NCBI GenBank assembly: GCA_009773415.1
Contig: WSNO01000023.1
Location: 1-42,071 of the forward strand
From: Nitrospirota bacterium
GTDB lineage: Bacteria > Nitrospirota > Thermodesulfovibrionia > Thermodesulfovibrionales > Dissulfurispiraceae
DNA: 42,071 nt
Reading direction: 5' to 3'
Shown here: in pieces, positions 32,489-40,470 of the stretch
Position numbering within the stretch: position 1 is the first letter of the stretch
Layout: every line of letters starts with the position of its first letter
Position numbers and translations under genes: made by a program
Notes under the pieces: model-generated
Databases searched by the model: none
The model's input: the letters and a program-made list of their open reading frames with translations, nothing else
Told to the model about the DNA's origin: nothing

Positions 32489-34446
32489 ATACCTCTGAAC
32501 ACTTCTACATAACGACGCCGATTTATTATGTCAACGATGTCCCGCACATCGGCCATGCGTACACAACAATTGCGTGCGACATCATGGCCCGCTACAACCG
32601 GCTGCTTGGCCGTAAGGTGTTCTTCCTGACCGGAACGGATGAGCACGGCCAGAAGGTCGAAAAAGCCGCGCTGGAGCGCGGTCGCTCTCCGAAGGAGCAC
32701 GCCGATCTGCTGGTCGGCAATTTTCAGGATCTCTGGAAACAGCTCGATATCAGCAATGACGCGTTTATCCGCACCACCGACGCGCAGCATGTTGCCGTCG
32801 TCCAGCGTCTTTTGCAGCAGCTTTTCGATGCCGGCGAGATTGAGAAACGCTCTTACTGCGGCATGTACTGCACTCCGTGCGAGCGCTTCTGGACAGAGAA
32901 AGACCTTGTTGAGGGAAGCTGCCCCGACTGCGCGAGACCGGTCGACCGCATAGAAGAGGAAAACTATTTCTTCCTGATGTCGAAGTATCAGGAGCCGCTC
33001 GTCAGGCATATCGAGCAGACTAACCCTGACTACATTCTGCCGGAGTCCAGAAAAAATGAAGTGCTCGGCTTCCTGAAGTCGCAGCCGCTCGGCGACCTCT
33101 GCATTTCAAGACCGAAGGCCCGCCTTGCCTGGGGGATTCCGCTGCCGTTTGACGACCGGTACACCACCTATGTCTGGTTTGATGCGCTGGTTAATTATTA
33201 TGCCGCTGACACCTATCTTTCGCCCACCGGCAGGCCCGAGTGGTGGCCGGCAACACACCACCTCATCGGCAAGGACATCCTGACGACGCATGCCGTCTAC
33301 TGGTCGACCATGCTGATGGGGCTCGGGCTTGAGCTGCCGAGGAACATTTTTGCCCATGGCTGGTGGACTGTTGAAGGGAAAAAAATGTCGAAGTCCGTCG
33401 GCAATGTTGTTGATCCGGCGGCAACCGCAAAAAAATATGGGGTCGACGCGTTCCGCTACTTCCTGTTCCGCGAAGTGACCTTCGGGCTTGACGGCGATTT
33501 TTCGGAAGATGCGCTGACCCGCAGAATCAATACCGATCTCGCAAACGATCTGGGGAATCTGCTGAGCCGCTTCACCGCCATGGCTGAAAAGTATTTTGAT
33601 GGAGTCATCGGATTGCCGGGAGCATACGCCGCTTCGCCCGATGAACTGGTTGTGCGGTCGTACCGGAACGGTTTCGTCGTGGCGAGAAACCACGCGCACT
33701 GGGCGCGCCTGCGCTTCAATGACATTCTCGGCGGAATATGGGAAATCATCGCCGCGGGGAACAACTATATCGCGCAGACCGAGCCCTGGAAGCTCGCGAA
33801 AACAGATCCGGCGCATTTGAAAAACGTCCTGTTCAATCTCTGGAACGGCCTGCGGATTGCGTCAATGCTGCTCTATCCGTTCATGCCGGCGACGGCGGAA
33901 AAGATCTGGCGACAGATCGGCTTGCAAGAACTTTTGCCGGAAACGGCGTCGGCCGGAGACTCAATATGGACTGCCGGTTCCTGGATGCCTGAATACACCG
34001 TCCGCACAAGAAAAGGCGACCAGCTCTTTCCGCGGATAGAAAAACCGGCGGGAGAGATGAAAATTAAACAGAAGCGGGAGGCAAAGGAGAGCGAGGCGAT
34101 GCCGGAAGCGCCAGCACCGGGTCTGATCAGGATGGATGATTTTGCAAAAGTCGTGCTGAAGGTCGGCAAAATCGTGCAGGCTGAGCGGGTTGAGAAATCA
34201 AACAAACTTATCAAACTTCAGGTTGATACCGGAGAAGAGCGCCAGATTGTCGCCGGCATCGGCAAGGCATATGCTCCCGAGGACTTGGTCGGAAAAAAGA
34301 TAGTCGTCGTCGCGAACCTGGAGCCCGCTAAGCTCATGGGCGTGGAGTCAAACGGCATGCTTCTCGCTGCCACCGATGAAGAAGGCAGGCTCTCGGTTCT
34401 GATCCTCGATCGTGACGAAATCACCCAGGGCGCGCGGGTAAAATAA
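32485..34446 (+). CDS. metG: Methionyl-tRNA synthetase
   Basis: 653 residues of a class I synthetase. HIGH is at 21-24 (NDVPHIGHAYTTI), the zinc knuckle includes CGMYCTPCERFW and CPDCARP, and KMSKS is near 301 (EGKKMSKSVGN). A C-terminal tRNA-binding OB-fold (about 545-653) is fused, as shown by FAKVVLKVGKIVQAERVEKS and GIGKAYAPEDLVGKKI. That domain promotes dimerisation and tRNA binding. It is coupled to ricT by a four-base overlap and followed by radC after 11 bases. Confidence 0.96.
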   Translation: MNTSEHFYITTPIYYVNDVPHIGHAYTTIACDIMARYNRLLGRKVFFLTGTDEHGQKVEKAALERGRSPKEHADLLVGNFQDLWKQLDISNDAFIRTTDAQHVAVVQRLLQQLFDAGEIEKRSYCGMYCTPCERFWTEKDLVEGSCPDCARPVDRIEEENYFFLMSKYQEPLVRHIEQTNPDYILPESRKNEVLGFLKSQPLGDLCISRPKARLAWGIPLPFDDRYTTYVWFDALVNYYAADTYLSPTGRPEWWPATHHLIGKDILTTHAVYWSTMLMGLGLELPRNIFAHGWWTVEGKKMSKSVGNVVDPAATAKKYGVDAFRYFLFREVTFGLDGDFSEDALTRRINTDLANDLGNLLSRFTAMAEKYFDGVIGLPGAYAASPDELVVRSYRNGFVVARNHAHWARLRFNDILGGIWEIIAAGNNYIAQTEPWKLAKTDPAHLKNVLFNLWNGLRIASMLLYPFMPATAEKIWRQIGLQELLPETASAGDSIWTAGSWMPEYTVRTRKGDQLFPRIEKPAGEMKIKQKREAKESEAMPEAPAPGLIRMDDFAKVVLKVGKIVQAERVEKSNKLIKLQVDTGEERQIVAGIGKAYAPEDLVGKKIVVVANLEPAKLMGVESNGMLLAATDEEGRLSVLILDRDEITQGARVK

Positions 34447-34457
34447 CTGCCGGAGCG

Positions 34458-35153
34458 ATGGCGAATCATCAGAGCATAAAGGAGTGGCCCGAGGCGGAGC
34501 GGCCGCGTGAGCGGCTGCTGAAGCACGGCGCTGAAAACCTGTCGGACGCGCAGTTGCTCGCTATCCTTCTGCGCACCGGCAACAAGGATGCGAGCGCAGT
34601 GCAGCTCGGCCTCTCCCTGCTGGATGTGTATAAGACGCTCAGCAGCATCGAGAGCGCTTCATTGCGGGACATGCAGAAGCACACGGAACTGAAAGGCATC
34701 GGCTCCGCAAAGCTGTCACAGATAAAGGCGGCATTTGAGCTCGGCCGCCGGCTTCTGCGCGAAGAGAGCGGCTCTCAGTCGCACTTCTCCTCAAGCCAGG
34801 CGGTACATTCGTACTTTGCTTCCCGCTTGAGGCATCTGAAAAAAGAGCTTTTCGTCGCGCTCTTTCTTGATGCCAAAAACAAGCTCATCCGTGAGTACAG
34901 GGTATCGGAGGGGACACTGACAAACTCTCTGATTCATCCGCGGGAAGCGTTCAAGCAGGCTGTCAAGGAGTCCGCGGCAGCGGTAATTTTTGTGCATAAC
35001 CACCCAAGCGGCGACCCGACGCCGAGCCATGACGATCTTGCCGTGACCCGACGTCTCAGGGATGTCGGCGAACTCCTCGGCATTCCGGTGCTGGACCACA
35101 TAATTATCGGCGACGAAACATATGTGAGTCTTAAGGAGAAGGGCGTTTTATGA
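34458..35153 (+). CDS. radC: RadC-family protein (JAMM/MPN+ domain)
   Basis: 231 residues. A helix-hairpin-helix part (ELKGIGSAKLSQIKAAFELG) precedes an MPN+ domain with the metal motif HNHPSGDPTPSHDD. DHIIIGDETYVSLKEKG at the C terminus is typical. The catalytic pattern is intact, yet the cellular function of RadC remains uncertain; a DNA-repair role was long assumed. It directly follows metG. Confidence 0.93.
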   Translation: MANHQSIKEWPEAERPRERLLKHGAENLSDAQLLAILLRTGNKDASAVQLGLSLLDVYKTLSSIESASLRDMQKHTELKGIGSAKLSQIKAAFELGRRLLREESGSQSHFSSSQAVHSYFASRLRHLKKELFVALFLDAKNKLIREYRVSEGTLTNSLIHPREAFKQAVKESAAAVIFVHNHPSGDPTPSHDDLAVTRRLRDVGELLGIPVLDHIIIGDETYVSLKEKGVL

Positions 35154-35159
35154 TACAAT
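35151..35159 (+). promoter_or_regulatory. Extended -10 promoter ahead of purH
   Basis: TG-A-TACAAT overlaps the end of radC; the -35 (TTAAGG, 35131-35136) is weak. It would give purH a leader of about 75 nt, with GATAAAGGAG as ribosome site. Confidence 0.4.
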
Positions 35160-35240
35160 CACTGCATCCAGCCCCTTCCGGAAGCACAAGCAGCATTGCA
35201 GGGTAATTGCCGATAGTTCGAGATAAAGGAGTCATCAGCC

Positions 35241-35840
35241 ATGATCACACGTGCAGTCATCAGCGTATCGGACAAGACCGGAGTCGTTGAGTTCGCCCGG
35301 GAACTGGCGGCGCTCGGGGTCGAAATCCTCTCCACCGGCGGCACCGCAAAAGCGCTGCGCGAAGGAGGAGTCCCCGTCATTGAGGTGTCAAGCTATACCG
35401 GATTCCCCGAAATGATGGACGGTCGGGTAAAGACACTGCACCCGATGATTCACGGCGGGCTGCTCTACCGCAGAAAAAACGCAAGAGATGTTGAGGACTG
35501 CGCGCGGCAGGGAATCAAGCCGATCGACATGGTCGTCATCAATCTCTACCCGTTTGAGGCGACCATCGCGAAGCCGGATGTGACGTTTGACGACGCCGTC
35601 GAGAATATCGACATCGGCGGTCCGGCGATGCTGCGCGCGGCGTCCAAGAATTTTCAGGACGTCACGGTGCTCATCGACCCTGCGGACTATCGTCCGGTGC
35701 TGGACGAGATGAAGGCGAATGCCAATAGTGTCGGTGCTGCAACCAACCTCAGGCTTGCGCAAAAGGTGTTCGCGCATACGGGACGGTACGATTCGCTGAT
35801 TGCCGCGTATCTTGCCAAAACCATGGAACAAAGAGGATAG
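35241..35840 (+). CDS. purH: Stand-alone IMP cyclohydrolase (N-terminal half of PurH)
   Basis: 199 residues, all of the MGS-like IMP cyclohydrolase domain: [65 protein letters not shown]. It ends at [11 protein letters not shown], just where the AICAR formyltransferase domain starts in the usual 510-530-residue bifunctional PurH. The stop is followed by the next gene, with no leftover formyltransferase sequence, so this is a genuine split form rather than a recent truncation. The missing step (AICAR to FAICAR) must be encoded elsewhere, as a separate PurH C-terminal domain or PurP. Confidence 0.92.
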   Translation: MITRAVISVSDKTGVVEFARELAALGVEILSTGGTAKALREGGVPVIEVSSYTGFPEMMDGRVKTLHPMIHGGLLYRRKNARDVEDCARQGIKPIDMVVINLYPFEATIAKPDVTFDDAVENIDIGGPAMLRAASKNFQDVTVLIDPADYRPVLDEMKANANSVGAATNLRLAQKVFAHTGRYDSLIAAYLAKTMEQRG

Positions 35841-35849
35841 TCGGCGGAT

Positions 35850-36746
35850 ATGCGCTCCTTCAAGGAGATAAAGTCTCACTATTATTTCACCGATGAAGAT
35901 GTCCGCGCTCTGGTTTCGGTGCGTCAACTCATGATCGAGCAGGCAGGCCGCGCGATGGGCCGGGTTGACCAGTGGATTCAGAATCTGCCGGAAGCGGCTA
36001 AGCTGTTCAAGGGCGAAGAGCAGAAAAAGCATGTTGCCGCAATGCGCCAGCAGTGGTTTATCGGCCTGTTTTCCGGTGTCTATGACTCCAAGTATTTCGA
36101 AAAGCTCATCCGCATCGGGCAGGCGCACGTCAAATTCGGCATCGAAGCACACTTCATGAACCGCACCATCAGCATGGTGCGCACGCTCTGCATCGAAATT
36201 CTGCACCACAACGTTGAGGACGACGAAGAACGCACCCGCGTCTTCATCTCGGTCGAGAAGATCCTTGACATCAGCCTTGACGTCATTACCTCAAGCTACA
36301 TTGAAGAGGAGATGCGGAACTATTCGCCCGCCTACCGCGTAAAAAACCTGCTCGTGACATACACCGAAAAATTCGCTCAGGCGATGAACCTTGTGCTCGT
36401 TTTCGCACTCATCGGACTTACGATCGGGGTGGTCTGGCTCTTTGTGACCGATCTCATAAACATCACGAGCGACCCCAACTTTTCGCACGGGATCATCACC
36501 GCCCTCGGCTCCCTGCTGATACTCTGGGTCATGATTGAGCTGATGAACACCGAGATCAAGCACCTCAAGGGCGGCAAGTTCCGCATCAGCGTCTTTGTGG
36601 GCGTGGCGCTCGTCGCCTTTATTCGCGACACGATGATTAAGGCCTTGCGCCATGACAGCATGCACGAAATGTACTATCTCATCCCCCTTATTCTGACGCT
36701 GGGGGTCGTTTTCTGGCTCGTGACAAAATCGGAAGAGAGGAACTGA
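35850..36746 (+). CDS. Protoglobin-domain sensor fused to a PsiE-like membrane domain
   Basis: 298 residues in two parts. Residues 1-165 form an all-helical globin-coupled-sensor domain. The key segment is KLIRIGQAHVKFGIEAHF, where His93 in the pattern IGxxHxxxGI is the expected proximal haem ligand, and QWFIGLFSG precedes it. Residues 170-298 hold four hydrophobic helices with ILWVMIELMNTEIKHLKGG and VALVAFIRDTMIKAL, resembling the phosphate-starvation PsiE family. The product may be a membrane protein responding to O2, CO or NO. It sits nine bases after purH and five before purD, so it is cotranscribed with purine genes. Function is unknown. Confidence 0.8.
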   Translation: MRSFKEIKSHYYFTDEDVRALVSVRQLMIEQAGRAMGRVDQWIQNLPEAAKLFKGEEQKKHVAAMRQQWFIGLFSGVYDSKYFEKLIRIGQAHVKFGIEAHFMNRTISMVRTLCIEILHHNVEDDEERTRVFISVEKILDISLDVITSSYIEEEMRNYSPAYRVKNLLVTYTEKFAQAMNLVLVFALIGLTIGVVWLFVTDLINITSDPNFSHGIITALGSLLILWVMIELMNTEIKHLKGGKFRISVFVGVALVAFIRDTMIKALRHDSMHEMYYLIPLILTLGVVFWLVTKSEERN

Positions 36747-36751
36747 CACCC

Positions 36752-38026
36752 ATGAAAGTGCTGGTCATCGGCGGAGGCGGCCGCGAGCATGCCATTGTCT
36801 GGAAGCTCGCGCAGTCCCGCCATGTCGACAAAATATACTGCACCCCCGGCAATGCCGGCATTGCCGAAATTGCCGAATGCATCGAGGTCGGGCCGGACGT
36901 TGAAGCGCTGATCGACTTCGTCAAGTACAACTGGATTGACATCACCATAGTCGGACCGGAAGAGCCGCTTTCCCGCGGCATCGTGGATGCGTTTGAAAAG
37001 GAAGGCCGCAAGATACTCGGCCCCACAAAGGCGGCGGCTCAGCTGGAATGGAGCAAGGCTTTCTCAAAGGATTTCATGCGCCGCCACCGCATTCCGACCG
37101 CGGATTACAAGGTATTTACCTCGTATATTCACGCGCAGGAGTATGTGCGCATGATGGGCGCGCCGCGCGTCATCAAGGCGGACGGGCTTGCGGCGGGAAA
37201 AGGCGTCGTGGTCGCCTCGACCGTTGATGAGGCGATGCAGGCGATTGATCTCATCATGAAAGACCGCGCCTTCGGCGCGGCCGGCGACAGGGTCATTGTC
37301 GAAGACTGCCTTGTCGGTGAAGAAGCCTCGTTCATGGTCTTTACGGACGGCAAGACTATCGCGCCGATGGCGAGCGCGCAGGATCACAAGCGCATTTTCG
37401 ACAATGACCGCGGCCCGAACACCGGCGGCATGGGAGCATACAGCCCCGCGCCCGTCATCACGCCGGAAATGCAGGAGATTATCATGGCGACCGTCATGCG
37501 GCCTACAATTGACGGGCTGCAGGCGGACGGCATCAAATACAAAGGCATTCTCTACGCCGGACTGATGATAGCGGACAACAAGCCCTATGTCCTTGAGTAT
37601 AACTGCCGCCTCGGAGACCCCGAAACCCAGCCGGTGCTCTTCCGCCTTGAGACCGATCTTGTCGACATAGCGCTCGCCGTCGCTGATGAGCGGCTTGGCG
37701 ACATTGATATTGCGTGGAAGCCGGAACATGCCATCTGTGTTGTTATCGCCTCAAAGGGGTACCCCGGCGCGTACGAAAAAGGCGCGGTGATTTCCGGTAT
37801 CCGTGACGCGAACAAACATGAGAAGGTTGTTGTTTTTCATGCGGGCACGGCATTCGGCGAGGACGACGCGTGCGTTACCAGCGGCGGCCGCGTGCTTGGC
37901 GTAACAGCAAGCGGAGCCGACATCGTTGCCGCCCGCGACGCCGCCTACCGGGCGATACAGGATATTTCGTTCGACGGCATGCAGTTCCGGAAGGATATCG
38001 CGATGAAGGCAATTCGCACGGCATAA
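36752..38026 (+). CDS. purD: Phosphoribosylamine-glycine ligase
   Basis: Second enzyme of purine synthesis, joining glycine to phosphoribosylamine. 424 residues: MKVLVIGGGGREHAIVWKLAQS at the start, then the ATP-grasp signature RVIKADGLAAGKGVVVA. NTGGMGAYSPAP and EYNCRLGDPETQPVLFRLETDL are the other ATP-grasp and metal-binding motifs. Length and motifs are complete. It lies five bases after the globin-PsiE gene. Confidence 0.96.
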   Translation: MKVLVIGGGGREHAIVWKLAQSRHVDKIYCTPGNAGIAEIAECIEVGPDVEALIDFVKYNWIDITIVGPEEPLSRGIVDAFEKEGRKILGPTKAAAQLEWSKAFSKDFMRRHRIPTADYKVFTSYIHAQEYVRMMGAPRVIKADGLAAGKGVVVASTVDEAMQAIDLIMKDRAFGAAGDRVIVEDCLVGEEASFMVFTDGKTIAPMASAQDHKRIFDNDRGPNTGGMGAYSPAPVITPEMQEIIMATVMRPTIDGLQADGIKYKGILYAGLMIADNKPYVLEYNCRLGDPETQPVLFRLETDLVDIALAVADERLGDIDIAWKPEHAICVVIASKGYPGAYEKGAVISGIRDANKHEKVVVFHAGTAFGEDDACVTSGGRVLGVTASGADIVAARDAAYRAIQDISFDGMQFRKDIAMKAIRTA

Positions 38027-38059
38027 GGTAAATATAATACGTCTATAAAATATTTAAAA

Positions 38060-38088
38060 TTGACTCCCCCGCATGCTTGCCTTAAAAT
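38060..38088 (+). promoter_or_regulatory. Sigma-70 promoter of atpB-atpE
   Basis: TTGACT (38060-38065), 17-base spacer, TAAAAT (38083-38088). Start is expected near 38095, about 48 bases before the atpB GTG. Confidence 0.75.
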
Positions 38089-38102
38089 TATAGGGAGTTT
38101 TT
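38063..38102 (+). terminator. Possible purD terminator overlapping the atp promoter
   Basis: ACTCCC (38063-38068) pairs with GGGAGT (38093-38098) around a 24-base loop containing GCATGC, followed by T residues to 38102. Only transcripts reading in from purD contain the whole stem, so it could end purD without affecting transcripts from the overlapping promoter. Confidence 0.4.
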
Positions 38103-38142
38103 CCGCGACTACCATAATTATTTTTCATAGAGGAGGCTTCCT

Positions 38143-38820
38143 GTGGAATCACCGAGCATCTTAGGCGCAATCTTACCGAAAGTCCCGACATATGTTTCGT
38201 ACTCCTGGCTCGCCATGGGCGTGCTTATAGGCACTGCGGTTGCGGTAAAAGGCAAGCTGAGCCTCGTTCCGTCCGGTGCCCAGAATGTGATGGAGGTCTT
38301 TGCCGACTTCTTCAAAAGCACATCGGAAAGCAATATCGGCCATCATTACGGCGAAAAGTTTTATCCGTTGCTCGGCACGATTTTTCTGTACATTCTGACC
38401 TGCAACCTCTTCGGACTCATCCCCGGCTTTGAATCGCCGACCGGCAACATCAACACCACGGCCTCCATGGCTATTCCTATATTTCTCCTCTATAACTTTT
38501 ACGGGTTCAAGGTTCACGGCATCAAGTACCTGAAGCACTTCATGGGTCCGATTCAGTCGCCGGCAGCGATTCCCTTCATGATCTTCATGTTCTTTCTTGA
38601 AGTCATCAGCCATCTCGTCCGGCCGATTACTCTCTCCGTCCGACTTTTCGGCAACATGATGGCAAAACATCTGCTGCTGATTATTCTCGGTCTGCTCGCT
38701 CCGATACTTATTCCGACCATCATTCTCGGCCTCGGCACCCTGATCAGCTTCATTCAGGCATATGTGTTCATGCTCCTGACGACACTGTACCTCGCCGGTG
38801 CGGTGGAAGAAGGTCACTAA
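38143..38820 (+). CDS. atpB: F1Fo ATP synthase subunit a
   Basis: 225-residue membrane protein of the proton channel. Five to six hydrophobic segments are present. The essential arginine is in ITLSVRLFGNMMAKHLLL, and EVISHLVRPITL is typical of helix 4. The GTG start follows AGAGGAGG by seven bases. It is followed by atpE only, separate from the F1 genes. Confidence 0.95.
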   Translation: MESPSILGAILPKVPTYVSYSWLAMGVLIGTAVAVKGKLSLVPSGAQNVMEVFADFFKSTSESNIGHHYGEKFYPLLGTIFLYILTCNLFGLIPGFESPTGNINTTASMAIPIFLLYNFYGFKVHGIKYLKHFMGPIQSPAAIPFMIFMFFLEVISHLVRPITLSVRLFGNMMAKHLLLIILGLLAPILIPTIILGLGTLISFIQAYVFMLLTTLYLAGAVEEGH

Positions 38821-38848
38821 ACTATTTTTCGGGAAAGGAGGATATGAA

Positions 38849-39172
38849 ATGAAGAAGATTATTGCAATCACCCTGCTTCTGTTGGCATTCTCTGCATCCT
38901 TTGCGTTTGCGGCAGAAGGAGATGCCAAGCTCGCGTACTACGGCATGGCAACGATCGGCTGCGCAGTCGGCATCGGTCTTGCAGCGCTCGGCTGCGGTAT
39001 CGGCATGGGCCATGGTCTCCGCGGCGCAACTGAAGGCACCGCCCGCAACCCCGGCGTATCCGGCAAGATCATGACGACCCTCATCATCGGCCTCGCGATG
39101 ATCGAGTCGCTCGCGATTTATGCACTCGTCGTTGTTCTTATCACGTTCTATGCAAATCCTTTCGTGAAGTAA
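38849..39172 (+). CDS. atpE: F1Fo ATP synthase subunit c
   Basis: 107-residue proteolipid with an extra N-terminal signal-like segment (MKKIIAITLLLLAFSASFAFA) that is probably cleaved, leaving about 85 residues. Helix 1 carries GCGIGMGHGLRGATEG; helix 2 holds the ion-carrying Glu in LAMIESLAIYALV. At the positions where Na+-type rings have Pro28, Gln32 and Thr67, this protein has Cys, Met and Leu, so proton coupling is likely. The ATG at 38849 follows AAAGGAGG. The RNPG loop motif is ARNPG. Confidence 0.93.
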   Translation: MKKIIAITLLLLAFSASFAFAAEGDAKLAYYGMATIGCAVGIGLAALGCGIGMGHGLRGATEGTARNPGVSGKIMTTLIIGLAMIESLAIYALVVVLITFYANPFVK

Positions 39173-39184
39173 TACGTCTGCACG

Positions 39185-39220
39185 AAAAAGGGGCCGGCTC
39201 CAGAGAGCCGGCCCCTTTTT
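39185..39220. terminator. Bidirectional terminator between atpE and the RibL-like gene
   Basis: An 11-base-pair perfect stem (GGGGCCGGCTC/GAGCCGGCCCC, 39190-39215) with CAGA loop is flanked by A5 and T5, serving both convergent units. Confidence 0.95.
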
Positions 39221-39284
39221 CATTTAATGTCGCACCTGCCTTCAGACACCTTCCCGTACCCTGCCGCTCTGCATGCATTCCGCG

Positions 39285-39692
39285 CTACGGAGGCGTCCGT
39301 TTCCGGTAAATGGAGGATTTGAACTTATCCGGATGGAAGGGATGCAGCCGCACGACGCTGCACCATGGACAACGCGCCTTCACCTTCTCTTCACTGACGC
39401 GCTGGTCATATCCGAGCGCAAGGACGTGCGGCGTCAGCTCGTCAAGAATCGCAAACATATCCTCGCCATGGCGCCCCATAACCACGCTGTCGGCGATGCC
39501 GCTCTCAAGGACATGACGGTAGCGCAGTTCTGTGGAATCGGTCGGACAAAAGCCTTTTATCCGCAAAACCGTCTCGTCGCGGGCTATAATTACCGTCAGT
39601 TCGTCCCCGAGACTTTTTGCCTGGCGCAGAAAATCGAGATGCCCGGGATGAAAGTGATCGAACGTGCCGGCGCAGACAACTTTTTTCTTCAT
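39285..39692 (-). CDS. Cytidylyltransferase-fold nucleotidyltransferase, RibL-type FAD synthase-like
   Basis: 135 residues. The nucleotidyltransferase motif GTFDHFHPGHLDFL (HxGH form) stands at the start, followed by DELTVIIARDETVLRIKG and DMFAILDELTPHVLALGYDQ. The combination ARDETV...KG and LGYDQ resembles archaeal RibL FAD synthases rather than PPAT (CoaD) or glycerol-3-phosphate cytidylyltransferase. Three Cys near the middle and end (KGFCPTD, RCPWCSV) fit RibL-like proteins, where cysteines matter. Substrate assignment is uncertain. It is a single-gene unit, convergent with atpE. Confidence 0.7.
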   Translation of the reverse strand: MKKKVVCAGTFDHFHPGHLDFLRQAKSLGDELTVIIARDETVLRIKGFCPTDSTELRYRHVLESGIADSVVMGRHGEDMFAILDELTPHVLALGYDQRVSEEKVKARCPWCSVVRLHPFHPDKFKSSIYRKRTPP

Positions 39693-39719
39693 GCTTACAT
39701 CCTAACACACCGCGCAGGC

Positions 39720-39747
39720 TTGACATTACTCGATTCGGAATGATAAT
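39720..39747 (+). promoter_or_regulatory. Sigma-70 promoter of tRNA-Ala
   Basis: Consensus TTGACA (39720-39725), 16 bases, GATAAT (39742-39747); the start is near 39754, about ten bases before the tRNA. Confidence 0.75.
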
Positions 39748-39764
39748 CTGATAACTCTTGAGTC

Positions 39765-39840
<76 letters not shown>

Positions 39841-39850
39841 CCGCAAACAC

Positions 39851-39886
39851 AAGACAGGTAAGGCCTTCATGCTTTGCCTGTCTTTT
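39851..39886 (+). terminator. Terminator after tRNA-Ala
   Basis: AAGACAGGTAA pairs with TTTGCCTGTCTT (one G-T pair) and runs into TTTT. It begins ten bases after the tRNA CCA end. Confidence 0.75.
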
Positions 39887-39967
39887 CGTTTCTGCTGAAT
39901 AATACCAAGTGTAGCAAAAACGCAGCACGGAGCTACAGGGTAATGCCTTGAGAGTCTCTTGTAGTGT

Positions 39968-40378
39968 TCAGTTTATAGGCACCTCCCTGCGCTTGCCGCT
40001 TTTCGTCTTGTCCATAAGAATAAAGCCATGTTTGAGGTCCGCCCTATCCCAAGCAAGTCCTAGGTTTTCTCCACGGCGCATGCCAGTCTTAAGCGCCGTA
40101 ATAACAATCGGTCTCACCACTTCATTACAGGCACCCGCAAGTTTTCGGGCCAGTTCAACAGAGAGGTAATTTAGGCGGTTATTTTCCTCATTCAACATCT
40201 TTATCTTTGGGACATCAGGCCTGTTCAGCATCTTCCAATCAACTGCCTTTTGCAGCATGTCTGATAGCACAGCACTGAATCGGTTCACAGTAGCAGGTTT
40301 ATTCGGTATAGGCACGGTTGTATATTTGCCATCCGTCCCTTTGACCTGCCGCGTCTTTTTCCCCGCTTTTAGCCGCAT
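39968..40378 (-). pseudogene. Tyrosine recombinase (phage/island integrase), truncated
   Basis: The frame encodes 136 residues: part of the core-binding domain (NKPATVNRFSAVLSDMLQKA) and the start of the catalytic domain with the first active arginine in LKTGMRRGE. It stops after DKTKSGKRREVPIN, before the H-x-x-R and Tyr motifs. The N-terminal arm-binding domain is also absent. Both ends are therefore lost and it cannot recombine. Position next to tRNA-Ala and the drop in GC indicate a decayed integrated element. An inverted repeat, TGTAGC-N16-GCTACA, lies between it and the tRNA (39910-39937). Confidence 0.8.
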
Positions 40379-40414
40379 TGATTGAAAGAGCTTGCCTTTT
40401 ACAAATAATGCCTG

Positions 40415-40443
40415 TTGACATAGACCATAATTATTGGTAATAT
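40415..40443 (+). promoter_or_regulatory. Sigma-70 promoter of the winged-helix/nucleotidyltransferase pair
   Basis: Consensus TTGACA (40415-40420), 17-base spacer, TAATAT (40438-40443), start near 40450. Confidence 0.75.
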
Positions 40444-40459
40444 GACCATAATAATTGGT
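40424..40459 (+). promoter_or_regulatory. Paired operator ACCATAATnATTGGT
   Basis: ACCATAATTATTGGT (40424-40438) fills the promoter spacer, and ACCATAATAATTGGT (40445-40459) covers the start site. They are 21 bases apart, two helical turns, so dimers would sit on one DNA face. Both are imperfect palindromes (ACCA...TGGT). The likely ligand is the winged-helix protein encoded just downstream. Confidence 0.7.
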
Positions 40460-40470
40460 CAGGAGTAGAT

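Noticed and set aside
39285-39692. CoaD (phosphopantetheine adenylyltransferase) as the product
   Set aside because: The HxGH fold is shared, but the ISSTxxR-type end and other CoaD motifs are missing, while ARDETV and LGYDQ fit RibL-like enzymes.
39273-39743. A 156-codon plus-strand frame opposite the RibL-like gene
   Set aside because: No motif; the minus-strand gene has clear GTFDHFHPGH and LGYDQ motifs.
40424-40459. Start of a CRISPR array
   Set aside because: Only two short, palindromic, AT-rich copies with a six-base gap; position over a promoter explains them as an operator. No CRISPR array or cas gene was seen in the window.
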